Translations under genes and position numbers: made by a program
Notes under the pieces: model-generated
What the model was told of the DNA's origin: nothing
Databases searched by the model: none
Seen by the model: only the letters and a program-made list of their open reading frames with translations
Part shown: positions 9,557-17,797 of the stretch, one piece after another
Position numbering within the stretch: position 1 is the stretch's first letter
Layout of the letters: each line of letters begins with the position of its first letter
Assembly (NCBI GenBank): GCA_035531675.1
Contig: DATKSL010000007.1
Location: 62,001 to 126,000 of the forward strand
Source: JAJPIG01 sp035531675
Lineage (GTDB): Bacteria; Desulfobacterota; Binatia; Binatales; Binataceae
Direction of reading: 5' to 3'
Length of the DNA stretch: 64,000 nucleotides

Positions 9557-10459
9557 TCAGATGATCTTGTTGAGCTGGTATTCGACGATGCCGACGGCGC
9601 CGGCTTCGAGCAGCTTGGGAAAGAGTTCGCGTACGGTATGCTCGTCGATCACCGTTTCGACCGCGACCCATTCGACCCCTTTGAGAGTCGGCGCCGGATA
9701 GAGCTGCGAGATAGTCGGCGCGGTGATCGACGGCAGCAGGGCGATAACCTTTTCGAGGTCGCGGCGCGGCACGTTCATCTTGATGCCGACCCGGCGCTCG
9801 GCGTCGAGCGCGCCGCGGATCAGCACGCCGACCTGGCGAATCTTGGCCTGCTTCCAGGGATCGCGCCAGGCCAGTGGATTCGCCACCAGCACCGGCGTCG
9901 AAGTCAGCAGCTCTTCGACGATCCGCAGCCCGTTGGCGCGCAGCGACGAGCCGGTCTCGGTCACTTCGACCACCGCGTCGACCAGGCCGTCGGCCGCCTT
10001 GGCCTCGGTGGCGCCCCATGAAAATTCAACTTCTACTTTAACTTTCCGCTGGGCGAAGAGCCGCCGCGTGAAGTTGGTCATCTCGGTGGCGATCCGTTTG
10101 CCGTCGAGATCCTCGAGCTTCTTGACCGGCGAATTCTCGGGCACCACCAGCACCCAGCGGGTGGGCGCCAGCGAGACCTTGGAATAGACGAAGCTCTCGA
10201 CCTCGACCAGCTCGACGCCGTTCTCGACGATCCAGTCGCTGCCGGTGATACCGGCGTCGAGCGTGCCGTCGGCGATATAACGCGGCATCTCCTGCGGCCG
10301 CAGCAGCCGGCAGCTCAGGCTGGGGTCGTCGATCGACGGCATGTAGGAACGCGAGCCGACCGACACGCGCCAGCCCGATTTCCGCATCAGCTCGAGAGTC
10401 TGCTGCTCGAGACTGCCCTTGGGGATACCGAAGCGCAGGAGTTGCGATGAGCTTGCCAT
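9557..10459 (-). CDS. hisG: ATP phosphoribosyltransferase HisG, long form
   Basis: Catalyses the first step of histidine synthesis, joining ATP and PRPP. At 300 residues it is the long form: a catalytic bilobed domain (about 1-215; opening IPKGSL, then DAGITGSDWIVENG and the PRPP-loop-like VEVTETGSSLRANGLRI) followed by a C-terminal ACT-like regulatory domain (about 225-300, KMNVPRRDLEKVIALLPS) that binds histidine. The long form is feedback-inhibited on its own and needs no HisZ. It follows hisI by 41 bases on the same strand. The other his genes are elsewhere. Confidence 0.95.
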   Translation of the reverse strand: MASSSQLLRFGIPKGSLEQQTLELMRKSGWRVSVGSRSYMPSIDDPSLSCRLLRPQEMPRYIADGTLDAGITGSDWIVENGVELVEVESFVYSKVSLAPTRWVLVVPENSPVKKLEDLDGKRIATEMTNFTRRLFAQRKVKVEVEFSWGATEAKAADGLVDAVVEVTETGSSLRANGLRIVEELLTSTPVLVANPLAWRDPWKQAKIRQVGVLIRGALDAERRVGIKMNVPRRDLEKVIALLPSITAPTISQLYPAPTLKGVEWVAVETVIDEHTVRELFPKLLEAGAVGIVEYQLNKII

Positions 10460-10500
10460 GGATTACGATTCGCTCATGCGGTCAGGAGACTTTCGCGCTC

Positions 10501-10920
10501 TCAGGATACTTTCGGTTGATGGCCGTAGCCGGGGCCGTACTTGGCGGGATCGATCTTGCGCTGGTCGACCGTTTCCCAGCGGCCGTCGCGCAGCACCCGG
10601 AAAAAGCAGCTCTCGTAGCCTTCATGGCAGGCGGCGCCGTCGCCGCGCTGCTCGACGCTCAGCAGGATCGTGTCGGCGTCGCAATCGATGCGGATCTCGT
10701 GCACCACCTGGAAATTGCCCGACTCCTCGCCCTTGCGCCACAGCCGCTGGCGCGAGCGCGAGAAGTAGCAGGCGCGCCCGCTGCGCACGGTTTCCTCGAA
10801 CGCTTCCCGGTTCATGAAGGCGACCATCAGGACCCGCCCGCTGGCATGGTCCTGGGCGATGGCCGGCACCACGCCGCCGGCCTTGTCGAAATCGATCGCC
10901 ACTGATTCGTCCTGCTGCAT
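10501..10920 (-). CDS. hisI: Phosphoribosyl-AMP cyclohydrolase HisI
   Basis: Hydrolyses phosphoribosyl-AMP in histidine synthesis. The 139-residue protein is the monofunctional form with no HisE domain. RIDCDADTILL supplies the magnesium aspartates and one zinc-site cysteine; further cysteines in GAACHEGYESCFFR complete the intersubunit zinc site. ACYFSRSRQRLWRKGEESGN is the conserved substrate region. It lies just upstream of hisG on the same strand, an uncommon pairing of the first and third steps without hisA or hisF. Confidence 0.95.
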   Translation of the reverse strand: MQQDESVAIDFDKAGGVVPAIAQDHASGRVLMVAFMNREAFEETVRSGRACYFSRSRQRLWRKGEESGNFQVVHEIRIDCDADTILLSVEQRGDGAACHEGYESCFFRVLRDGRWETVDQRKIDPAKYGPGYGHQPKVS

Positions 10921-11001
10921 AATTAAGACCGACGCGCCGGCCTGAATGGATCAATATTGGCTATTCCGGCCGCTGATTCAACGGGGCGGCGCCTATCGCG
11001 T

Positions 11002-11538
11002 TTAGTCGAGTTCCTTCAGGGCCGCGATCACTTCCGCGCTGTGGCCGTCGACCTTGACCTTGGAAAAGACCTTACGGATGGCGCCGCCGCGGTCGATTAT
11101 GAACGTGCTGCGCTCGATACCCATGAACTCGCGCCCGTAGAGCGACTTCTTCTTGTAGACCTCGTAGGCGCGGGTCACGCGATTATCGGGATCGCTCAGC
11201 AGCGGGAACTTGAGCTGGTATTTGTCGGCGAATTTGGCGTGCGAGGCCGATGAATCGGCGCTGATGCCGGCGACTTGTGCGTCCAGCGCGCGCAGCTGCC
11301 GGGTATGGTCGCGGAAGCTGCAGGCCTCGGTGGTGCATCCGGGCGTCATATCGCGGGGATAGAAGTAGAGCACCAGGGGCCCGGCTTTCAGCAGATCCTT
11401 GAGCGCGACTTTGTGGCCGGCGCCGTCGGATAGCTCGAAAGCGGGCGCTTTGCGCCCTTCAAGACTCGGGCCGGTTGCTTTTGCGGCGTTTTTTGCGGTT
11501 TTCGATTTCGATGGACGTTTCTTGGCGGTTGGACTCAT
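11002..11538 (-). CDS. bcp: Thioredoxin-dependent peroxiredoxin, Bcp/PrxQ type
   Basis: Reduces hydrogen peroxide and organic peroxides in the cytoplasm. The 178-residue protein has the peroxidatic Cys68 in DMTPGCTTEAC and a resolving Cys73 five residues later, the atypical 2-Cys arrangement of PrxQ/Bcp. FYPRDMTPGC and FIIDRGGAIRKVF are further family marks. An extra N-terminal tail of about 25 residues is rich in Lys, Ala and Ser (TAKKRPSKSKTAKNAAK) and lies outside the fold. It is divergent from the homoserine kinase gene across a 200-base region. Confidence 0.92.
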   Translation of the reverse strand: MSPTAKKRPSKSKTAKNAAKATGPSLEGRKAPAFELSDGAGHKVALKDLLKAGPLVLYFYPRDMTPGCTTEACSFRDHTRQLRALDAQVAGISADSSASHAKFADKYQLKFPLLSDPDNRVTRAYEVYKKKSLYGREFMGIERSTFIIDRGGAIRKVFSKVKVDGHSAEVIAALKELD

Positions 11539-11685
11539 CTTGGGGCCTCATCGAGAGGATGCTCGGCGGCGGATTGTGATTTCGCCGGATTATGCCCTAA
11601 GCCGGATTCGCACTCCAGCGCGCTGATCGCCGTCTGCCCGGGGCGACGAAAAATCCTAGTGCCACAACGATTTGGTGCAACCTAG

Positions 11686-11714
11686 TTGACGGCTGGATGG
11701 GGAGATTCTAGACT
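11686..11714 (+). promoter_or_regulatory. Sigma-70-like promoter upstream of homoserine kinase
   Basis: TTGACG at 11686-11691, a 17-base spacer and TAGACT at 11709-11714. The -35 matches at five of six positions and the -10 at four. A transcript would start near 11721 and leave about 20 bases before the ATG at 11742. No good ribosome site is visible in that short leader. Confidence 0.5.
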
Positions 11715-11741
11715 TGCCCCGGGATTTCCACAGACATTTTG

Positions 11742-12770
11742 ATGGCGACGTATACCGAGCTCAGCAAAACCCTCCTCGAAGAGCTGGCCGACGACTATGC
11801 TTTCGGGCGCGTCGCCAACGTCGCCGGGATTCCGGAAGGCTCGGTCAACACCAACTATCTGCTCGAGACCGCGCGCGGCAAATTCCTGCTCCGCATCGAC
11901 GAGGTCAAGAACGAGAACGAGTTGCGGCGCGAAATCGACCTGCTCGGCTTCCTGCGCAAGCATTCGTTTCCCTGCCCGCAGCCGCTGCAGGATCGCAAGG
12001 GCCGCTTCTACCGCGACTACGGCCAGAAGTGCCTCTCGCTCTACAAGTATCACGAGGGGCATGCGCTGCCGGTGGCGCGCCTCAAGCCGAGCCATCTGCA
12101 GGCCATCGGCCATGCGCTTGGCGAGCTGCACGTGCTCGGCAAGGTCTACAAGAAGGGGGTCGACAACCGCTTCAGCTTCGAGCGAATCGTCGATCTCTAT
12201 CAGCGCGTGCGGCTGCGCTTACCCAACTATTTCCGCAAGATTCGCCGCACGCTCGACGACGAAATCGAGTACCTGACGCGCTACCTCGAGAGCAAGCTGC
12301 CAAAAGGGGTGATTCACGGCGATATCTTCGCCGATAATCTGCTGTTCCGCGGCGACCGCCTGACCGCGGTGCTGGACTTCGAGGCCGCCTGCCGCGGCAA
12401 GTTCATCTTCGATATCGCCACCGCCGTCAATGCGCTGTGCTTCGTCGACGGCAGCTACTCGCTCGATCGCTTCCGCGAGGTCTTAAACGGCTACGAGTCG
12501 GTCCGCACCCTGTCGCTGGCCGAGTGGGACGCGTTTCCGAACGAGCTGCGCTACTCGTCGCTGCGTTTCACGGTCACTCGCCTGCACGATTTTTTCCTGC
12601 AGCCGGTCGCCAATGGACATCGCGTCAACAAGGATTTCCGCGAGTTCTTCGAGCGCCTGCGGGTGCTGCGGCGCGAGCGCGAGGGCGGCATGGAAGCGCT
12701 GCTGATGGCGATGGCGACCGGTTACGACTATCGCAAATATCAGAAGGTCAAGGCCGGCGAGCGGCACTAG
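11742..12770 (+). CDS. thrB: Homoserine kinase, ThrB type II (APH-like fold)
   Basis: Phosphorylates homoserine on the way to threonine. The 342-residue protein belongs to the aminoglycoside-phosphotransferase-like ThrB found in pseudomonads, not the GHMP type. The opening TYTELSK with EGSVNTNYLLET matches the ATP-binding N-lobe. The catalytic loop is GVIHGDIFADNLLF (near residue 190) and the metal-binding loop is LDFEAACRG with FDIATAVNALCF. ATG at 11742 is chosen over the TTG immediately before it. thrA and thrC are not nearby. Other APH-fold kinases are the main alternative. Confidence 0.85.
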   Translation: MATYTELSKTLLEELADDYAFGRVANVAGIPEGSVNTNYLLETARGKFLLRIDEVKNENELRREIDLLGFLRKHSFPCPQPLQDRKGRFYRDYGQKCLSLYKYHEGHALPVARLKPSHLQAIGHALGELHVLGKVYKKGVDNRFSFERIVDLYQRVRLRLPNYFRKIRRTLDDEIEYLTRYLESKLPKGVIHGDIFADNLLFRGDRLTAVLDFEAACRGKFIFDIATAVNALCFVDGSYSLDRFREVLNGYESVRTLSLAEWDAFPNELRYSSLRFTVTRLHDFFLQPVANGHRVNKDFREFFERLRVLRREREGGMEALLMAMATGYDYRKYQKVKAGERH

Positions 12771-12854
12771 CGAAGCCCGCCGCTGCGCCCGCATCCGATA
12801 GCGTTATAATCCCCCCGCACCTGGCTGAATCCTCCCGATCGCCCCAACCGCCAT

Positions 12855-12882
12855 CGTCAACCGAGTTTCGTCAACGGAGTTT
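12855..12882. repeat. 14-bp tandem duplication upstream of folE
   Basis: Two adjacent copies of CGTCAACSGAGTTT differing at one base, followed by a partial third (CGTC). They lie about 70-100 bases before folE. A TATAAT sequence at 12805-12810 just upstream could be a -10 element for folE, though no convincing -35 is seen. Confidence 0.6.
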
Positions 12883-12953
12883 CGTCTGCCCCCATTTCTT
12901 GAAAGACTGGCCGGGCGGGGGCGCCATGTGAGGTAGCGCGCAAGGAGACGACC

Positions 12954-13529
12954 ATGGCCATCGATCAGAGAAGCGCCGAAGAGGCGGTGCGCGAGATTCT
13001 GCGGCAGATCGGCGAGGATCCCGGGCGCGAGGGACTGGAACGTACGCCGACGCGGGTGGTCGAGGCCTTCCGCTATCTGACCCGCGGCTATAATCAGGAT
13101 CCCAAGAAGATCATCAACGGCGCGCTGTTCACCGAGGAGGGCTACTCGGAGATCATCCTGTGCCGCGACATCGATTTCTACTCGCTGTGCGAGCATCACC
13201 TGCTGCCCTTCATGGGCAAGGCGCATATCGCCTATCTGCCCAACCGGCGCATCATCGGGCTTTCCAAGATTCCGCGCCTGGTCGAGATCTACGCGCGCCG
13301 GCTCCAGGTGCAGGAGCGGATGACCACGCAGATCGCGCAGACCATCATGGAGGAACTCGACCCGCTGGGCGTGGCGGTGGTGCTCGAGGCCGAACATCTG
13401 TGCATGCGGATGCGGGGGGTCGAAAAGCAGAACTCGTGGGTCACGACCTCGGCGATGCTGGGTGTGTTCCGCACCCATTTTGAAACCCGCCAGGAGTTCA
13501 TGAACCTGCTGCGTCGCAATGGCAAGTAA
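12954..13529 (+). CDS. folE: GTP cyclohydrolase I
   Basis: Converts GTP to 7,8-dihydroneopterin triphosphate, the first step of tetrahydrofolate or biopterin synthesis. At 191 residues it is a normal FolE1. The zinc ligands are Cys and His in LCEHHLLPF and Cys in EHLCMRMRGV. GLSKIPRLVEIYARRLQVQERMT and the C-terminal FLRR-like NLLRRNGK are diagnostic. An AAGGAGACGACC ribosome site precedes the ATG. Its 3' end overlaps rpiA by 11 bases. Confidence 0.97.
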   Translation: MAIDQRSAEEAVREILRQIGEDPGREGLERTPTRVVEAFRYLTRGYNQDPKKIINGALFTEEGYSEIILCRDIDFYSLCEHHLLPFMGKAHIAYLPNRRIIGLSKIPRLVEIYARRLQVQERMTTQIAQTIMEELDPLGVAVVLEAEHLCMRMRGVEKQNSWVTTSAMLGVFRTHFETRQEFMNLLRRNGK

Positions 13530-14247
13530 AGCCACCAGTTCGCGTTCCGCCGCGGCGGTCAAGCAGCCGCCCGGCGACCTCGAGGCGCTCGCCGCCTATG
13601 CGCTGCGCTACGTGCGGCCGGGCTACACGCTCGGGCTCGGCACCGGCCGCGCCGCCTCCGCCTTCATCACGGCGCTGGGCCGCAAGCGGATGGCAGTGCG
13701 CGGCGTGCCGACTTCCAAGGCCAGCGAAGCCCTGGCGCGCTCGCTCGGCATCGAGGTGGTCTCGCTGGGCGACGTGAAATCGATCGACGTGGATTTCGAC
13801 GGCGCCGACGAGGTCGACCCGCGCCTCAATCTGATCAAAGGCTACGGCGGCGCGTTGCTGCGCGAGAAGGTCGTGGCCCGCGCCTCGCGCCGGCGAATCA
13901 TCTTAGTCGGCAGCGAAAAGCTGGTCGCGCGATTAGGCGACCGTGGCCGGCTACCGGTCGAGGTCGTGCCGTTCGCGGTGGCGCCGGTGATGCGCGAGAT
14001 TGCGCGCCTCGGCTTGCGCCCGCGCATCCGAATGACCCCGCAGGGCGACGAGGCGCTGACCGACAACGGCAACCTGCTGCTCGATTGCGCCACCCGCAGT
14101 ATCGCCAACCCGGCGCGCCTCGAACGCGACCTGGCCGCGATTGCGGGCGTGGCCGGCAGCGGGCTGTTCGTCGGGATCGCCGATATCGTGCTGGTCGCGA
14201 CCCCGCAGGGCGCGGTGAACGTGATGAAGCGCCGGTCGCGAGCCTGA
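13519..14247 (+). CDS. rpiA: Ribose-5-phosphate isomerase A
   Basis: Interconverts ribose-5-phosphate and ribulose-5-phosphate in the pentose phosphate pathway. The 242-residue protein carries the phosphate loop LGLGTGRAASAF (GTGS in most members is GTGR here), the catalytic DFDGADEVDP and KGYGGALLREK (Asp, Lys and Glu kept), and GNLLLDC near the C-terminal domain. A basic, Ser/Ala-rich N-terminal extension of about 18 residues precedes the fold. It overlaps folE by 11 bases and lies 17 bases before the glycerate kinase, so the genes look co-transcribed. Confidence 0.94.
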   Translation: MASKATSSRSAAAVKQPPGDLEALAAYALRYVRPGYTLGLGTGRAASAFITALGRKRMAVRGVPTSKASEALARSLGIEVVSLGDVKSIDVDFDGADEVDPRLNLIKGYGGALLREKVVARASRRRIILVGSEKLVARLGDRGRLPVEVVPFAVAPVMREIARLGLRPRIRMTPQGDEALTDNGNLLLDCATRSIANPARLERDLAAIAGVAGSGLFVGIADIVLVATPQGAVNVMKRRSRA

Positions 14248-14264
14248 GACGAGCGACGCCATCG

Positions 14265-15590
14265 GTGAGCTCCACGCTGCGCGATGATCTGCGGCGAATC
14301 TACGATGCGGCGATCGCGGCGGCTGCGCCCGCTCCCCTGATCGGTCGTGCCTTCGAAGGCTTGACGCCCGCCGGCGAAACCGTCGCCGAGCTGTGCGCGG
14401 CGGCGCGGCGAATCTTCGTCATCGCGGCGGGCAAGGCCGCAATTCCGATGGCGCGCGAGCTGACCCGTCGATGCCGCCCCAAGCTGGCGGCTGCGATGGC
14501 GGCGGCGCCGGCCGATCCGGCGGCGACCGGTTCCGATGGCGGCGAGGATTTTGCCGTCGTGCGCGGCGCTCATCCGCTGCCCGACCCCGGTTCGATTCGC
14601 GCCGCCGAGGCGGCGCTGGAACTAGCGCACGCGGCGAGCGCCGGCGACCTGCTGATCGTCGCACTCAGCGGCGGCGCTTCGGCGATCATGGCGCTGCCCG
14701 CACCCGGAATTTCGCTGGCCGATAAAATCGCCGTGACCGAGGCGCTGATGCGCGCCGGCGCGCCGATTCGCGAGCTCAACACCGTCCGCAAGCATCTTTC
14801 GGCGATCAAGGGCGGCCGGCTGCTCGCGGCCGTCAACGGCGCCCGGGTGCTGACGCTGATACTGTCGGATGTGATCGGAAACGACCCCGCGACTATCGGT
14901 TCGGGCCCGACCGTCGCCGACCCGAGCAGCTTCGCCGAGGCGGTCGCGATAATGAAACGGCGCAAGCTATGGGGCAGGGCGCCCGAGCCGGTGCGCGATC
15001 TGCTCGAGCGCGGCGTGGCGGGAGAAGTCGCGGAAACGCTCAAGCCGGGCGACGCGCGGACGCGGCGGTCGTCGAGCGCGATAATCGGCGATAACGGCAC
15101 GGCCGTCGACGGGGCGGAGCGCGCAGCGCTGGCGCTGGGCTATCGGGTGCGCCGCTGGAAGGGTTTCTCGGGCGAGGCCGAAGCGGCAGGCCGCGCCGCG
15201 GCGCGGGAGTTGGCCGGACTCGAAGCGCCGCGCAGCTGTATCGTCGCGGGCGGCGAAACCGTCGTCACGATGCGCGGCGCGGGGCGCGGCGGGCGCGCGC
15301 AGCATTGCGCGCTGGCCGGCGCGATCGAGCTGGCGGGCGGCGGGCTGACGCATCGCGCGGCGGCGCTACTGGTCGCGGGAAGCGACGGAATCGACGGGCC
15401 GACCGAGGCGGCGGGGGCTTTCGCCGACCCCGGCACGGTCGAGCGGGCGCACGCCGCCGGTTGCGACCCTGACCGCGCGCTTGCTCAAAACGATTCCTAT
15501 ACGCTGTTCAGCGCGCTCGACGATTTGCTTATTACCGGAGCGACCGGCACCAACGTCGCCGACCTCCTGATCGGAGTGGTCGGCGCATGA
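14265..15590 (+). CDS. Glycerate 2-kinase (GckA/TtuD, MOFRL family)
   Basis: Phosphorylates D-glycerate to 2-phosphoglycerate, feeding lower glycolysis. The 441-residue protein starts at a GTG 17 bases after rpiA; no ATG fits. The N-terminal DUF4147 domain (about 1-240) has AAGKAAIPMA, GAHPLPDPGS, LSGGASA and NTVRKHLSAIKGGRL. The C-terminal MOFRL domain (about 310-435) has VAGGETVV, GRGGRAQHCAL and GSDGIDGPTEAAGA, all of which mark this family. It overlaps the next gene as ATGA. The combination with rpiA and an isocitrate dehydrogenase suggests a small central-carbon operon. Confidence 0.93.
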   Translation: MSSTLRDDLRRIYDAAIAAAAPAPLIGRAFEGLTPAGETVAELCAAARRIFVIAAGKAAIPMARELTRRCRPKLAAAMAAAPADPAATGSDGGEDFAVVRGAHPLPDPGSIRAAEAALELAHAASAGDLLIVALSGGASAIMALPAPGISLADKIAVTEALMRAGAPIRELNTVRKHLSAIKGGRLLAAVNGARVLTLILSDVIGNDPATIGSGPTVADPSSFAEAVAIMKRRKLWGRAPEPVRDLLERGVAGEVAETLKPGDARTRRSSSAIIGDNGTAVDGAERAALALGYRVRRWKGFSGEAEAAGRAAARELAGLEAPRSCIVAGGETVVTMRGAGRGGRAQHCALAGAIELAGGGLTHRAAALLVAGSDGIDGPTEAAGAFADPGTVERAHAAGCDPDRALAQNDSYTLFSALDDLLITGATGTNVADLLIGVVGA

Positions 15591-16663
15591 CATCAAGAAA
15601 GAAGATTCGACCAGTGAAAAAATCCTCGACCACCACGGCCGCAAGCGACCCCCGCGGACGCAGCTTGCGCCCTATCACGTTGATACCCGGCGACGGCGTC
15701 GGCCCCGAGGTTATTGGCGCGGCGGTGCGCGTTATCGAAGCGGCCGGAATCAAACCCGACTGGGATCGCCAGGCGGCCGGCGCCGCCGCGGTCAGCCGCT
15801 TCGGCACGCCTGCGCCCGACGCGCTGATCGCCTCGCTCAAGCGCACCCGAATCGCGCTCAAGGGACCGCTCGAGACCCGCGTCGGCGAGGGCTACCGTTC
15901 GATCAACGTCTATCTGCGCAAGACCTTCGACCTCTATGCCAACCTGCGGCCGACGCGAAGTTTCAAGGGTGTGCCGACCCGCTTTCGCAACGTCGACCTG
16001 GTGGTGGTGCGCGAAAACACCGAGGACCTCTACGCCGGGATCGAGCATCAGGTGGCGCCGGGCGTGGTCGAAAGCGTCAAGGTGATAACCGCGCACGCCT
16101 CGCGACGCATCGCGCGCTTCGCCTTCGAGTATGCGCTGCGCAACCGGCGCAAACTGGTCACTGCGATTCACAAGGCCAACATCATGAAGCTTTCCGACGG
16201 CCTGTTCCTGAAATGCGCCCGCGCGGTGGCCCGCGACTATCCGCGGATTCGCTACCAGGAGCAGATCGTCGACGCGGCGTGCATGCGGCTGGTGACCAAT
16301 CCGCAGCTGTTCGACGTCCTGCTGCTGGAAAATCTTTACGGCGATATCGTCTCCGATCTGTGCGCCGGACTGGTCGGCGGGCTCGGGATGGTGCCGGGGG
16401 CCAACTACGGCGAGCGCGGGGCGATTTTCGAGGCCGTGCACGGCACCGCGCCCGATATCGCCGGGAAGAACCTCGCCAACCCGGTGGCGGCGATTTTGTC
16501 GGGTGCGATGCTGGTCGAGTACCTGGGCCACAAAGCGCGCGCCGTGCGGATCCGGACCGCGGTCGAGGCGACGCTGCGCGCCGGCCGCACGCTGACGCGC
16601 GACCTCGGCGGCAAAGCGACCACCACCGCGATGACCGACGCCGTCATCAAGGCGATGGGTTGA
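15587..16663 (+). CDS. Isocitrate dehydrogenase, NAD-type (isocitrate/isopropylmalate dehydrogenase family)
   Basis: A beta-decarboxylating dehydrogenase of 358 residues. TLIPGDGVGPEV opens the fold, VVVRENTEDLYAGIEH is typical of NAD-linked isocitrate dehydrogenase rather than LeuB, and the catalytic Lys and metal aspartates lie in TAIHKANIMK and NLYGDIVSDLCAG. The coenzyme region reads HGTAPDIAGKN, with Asp where NADP enzymes carry Lys-Tyr, which predicts NAD use. An 18-residue basic tail precedes the fold. It overlaps the glycerate kinase stop by 4 bases. A second, NADP-type enzyme is at 51.6 kb. Homoisocitrate or tartrate dehydrogenase are less likely alternatives. Confidence 0.88.
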   Translation: MTSRKKIRPVKKSSTTTAASDPRGRSLRPITLIPGDGVGPEVIGAAVRVIEAAGIKPDWDRQAAGAAAVSRFGTPAPDALIASLKRTRIALKGPLETRVGEGYRSINVYLRKTFDLYANLRPTRSFKGVPTRFRNVDLVVVRENTEDLYAGIEHQVAPGVVESVKVITAHASRRIARFAFEYALRNRRKLVTAIHKANIMKLSDGLFLKCARAVARDYPRIRYQEQIVDAACMRLVTNPQLFDVLLLENLYGDIVSDLCAGLVGGLGMVPGANYGERGAIFEAVHGTAPDIAGKNLANPVAAILSGAMLVEYLGHKARAVRIRTAVEATLRAGRTLTRDLGGKATTTAMTDAVIKAMG

Positions 16664-16802
16664 TCGATTCCTCTCGCGTCTGGCCGGCGCTTCTGCTCAT
16701 CAGGCCGAAAACCACGCAGTTGCGGGCGTTTTATAGCTACGGCTAGACAGAACTGAGCGGTTGTGGTGACGTGGAAATGGATCGTGACCGGTCAGAGTCC
16801 AG

Positions 16803-17354
16803 ATGGGCTTTTCAGCTATGGAGATTTCGGACCGGTCGCCGGTTGTTAGAAAATCAGCCGAGGGGAAATTCCGCTTGAGCTCACCTAACCAAAATTGGCT
16901 CAATCGCTGCAAGATTAATGGCGCCGTAGCGGCCGCGATACTCGTGATCCCGCTGCTGATGTGGAGTTCGATGGCGAGTGCGCAGACCGTGGGGACGGTG
17001 CAAACTTACGCGGGTAACGTAAAACTCGAGCGCGCCGGCCATCCGCTGCCGGTCACCACCGGCATGGCCGTGATGCGGGGCGATCACTTCACGACCGGAC
17101 CCGGCGGCCGGTTGATCGTGATGCTCAACGATCACAGCACCCTCGATCTCTACGAGTCGGGCGATCTGGTACTCAACAACCAGGTGCTGGGACCCAATGG
17201 TCAGGCGGTCACGCGGGTCAGCCTGCTCTCCGGCATCCTGCGCTCGATCGTGCACGTGACCGCGGGCGGGCCGCCGCCGAATTTCGAGGTCCATACGCCC
17301 AACGCGATCGCAGCCGCACGCGGCACCGATTTCGATACCAGCTATTATCACTGA
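16803..17354 (+). CDS. FecR-domain secreted protein, short or truncated
   Basis: A 183-residue protein with a long N-terminal region, a hydrophobic segment (GAVAAAILVIPLLMWSSMASAQ, about 39-60) that looks like a signal peptide ending in SAQ, and then a periplasmic FecR domain: GTVQTYAGNVKLERAG, GRLIVMLNDHSTLDLYESGDLV and TPNAIAAARGTDFDTSY. In most family members several beta strands follow the xRGTDF motif; here the frame stops five residues later at a tandem repeat, so the C-terminus looks cut short. A second ATG at 16818 is an alternative start. There is no sigma factor or TonB receptor nearby, so a signalling role is not supported. Confidence 0.75.
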   Translation: MGFSAMEISDRSPVVRKSAEGKFRLSSPNQNWLNRCKINGAVAAAILVIPLLMWSSMASAQTVGTVQTYAGNVKLERAGHPLPVTTGMAVMRGDHFTTGPGGRLIVMLNDHSTLDLYESGDLVLNNQVLGPNGQAVTRVSLLSGILRSIVHVTAGGPPPNFEVHTPNAIAAARGTDFDTSYYH

Positions 17355-17392
17355 TGCGTCTCAACTGACACGTCTCGACTGACGCGTCTGGC
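17351..17392. repeat. 14-bp tandem repeat, three copies, across the FecR gene end
   Basis: Three consecutive units CTGATGCGTCTCAA, CTGACACGTCTCGA and CTGACGCGTCTGGC, related by a few substitutions. The FecR-domain stop codon lies in the first unit, so the repeat may have formed by replication slippage that ended the reading frame. Confidence 0.75.
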
Positions 17393-17797
17393 CCGGCCGG
17401 CAGCCGCCGGTCGGGAATTTCGATCAGGTCAATATCTGCCGCAGATGCGCGAACGGATGTTCGCGCTCCCGGAATTGGCAAACGAAGCCGAGATACGCGG
17501 TGATGACTTGATACCGTTCGATTAGGTTGAATGCCGGATCTGATCGGCCGCAAGAAAGGCAACCAACTTGAGGTCGACGGTATGAGGTTTAAGCTGTGAT
17601 AATCGAAGATGTCGCGTGTATGCGAGTAGTGGTCTGAGTAATGATCACTTCCTGGCGTGTCATCGTAAGCAACTTCACCAGCACAGTTCTTGGATCAAAT
17701 GGCCAAAGCACGTTAGAATGCCATTCGACAGGACGTTTCCGAGCGAATCGGAGTCAACTGTGATGTTTCAGTCTTCAGCGGTGAGGTCAGCAAGGCG
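17355..17797. other. Gene-free stretch of about 440 bases
   Basis: Apart from the tandem repeat at its left end and the monooxygenase remnant at 17424-17500, nothing coding is convincing here. The right half (17540-17760) is less GC-rich than its surroundings and has no clear promoter or hairpin. A GTGAGGTCAGCAAGG segment immediately before 17798 may serve as the ribosome site of the next gene. Confidence 0.6.
17424..17500 (-). pseudogene. Remnant of the 3' end of an FAD monooxygenase gene
   Basis: Read on the minus strand this encodes YLGFVCQFREREHPFAHLRQ then ILT and a stop. The intact FAD monooxygenase at 20246-21850 ends YLGFVCQFPEREHLYAHLRQ then ILT and a stop. The DNA match runs for about 80 bases with roughly seven differences, and stops abruptly upstream. 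It is therefore a decayed second copy of only the last 23-25 codons. The two copies flank the AONS and epimerase genes in the same orientation. Confidence 0.85.
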
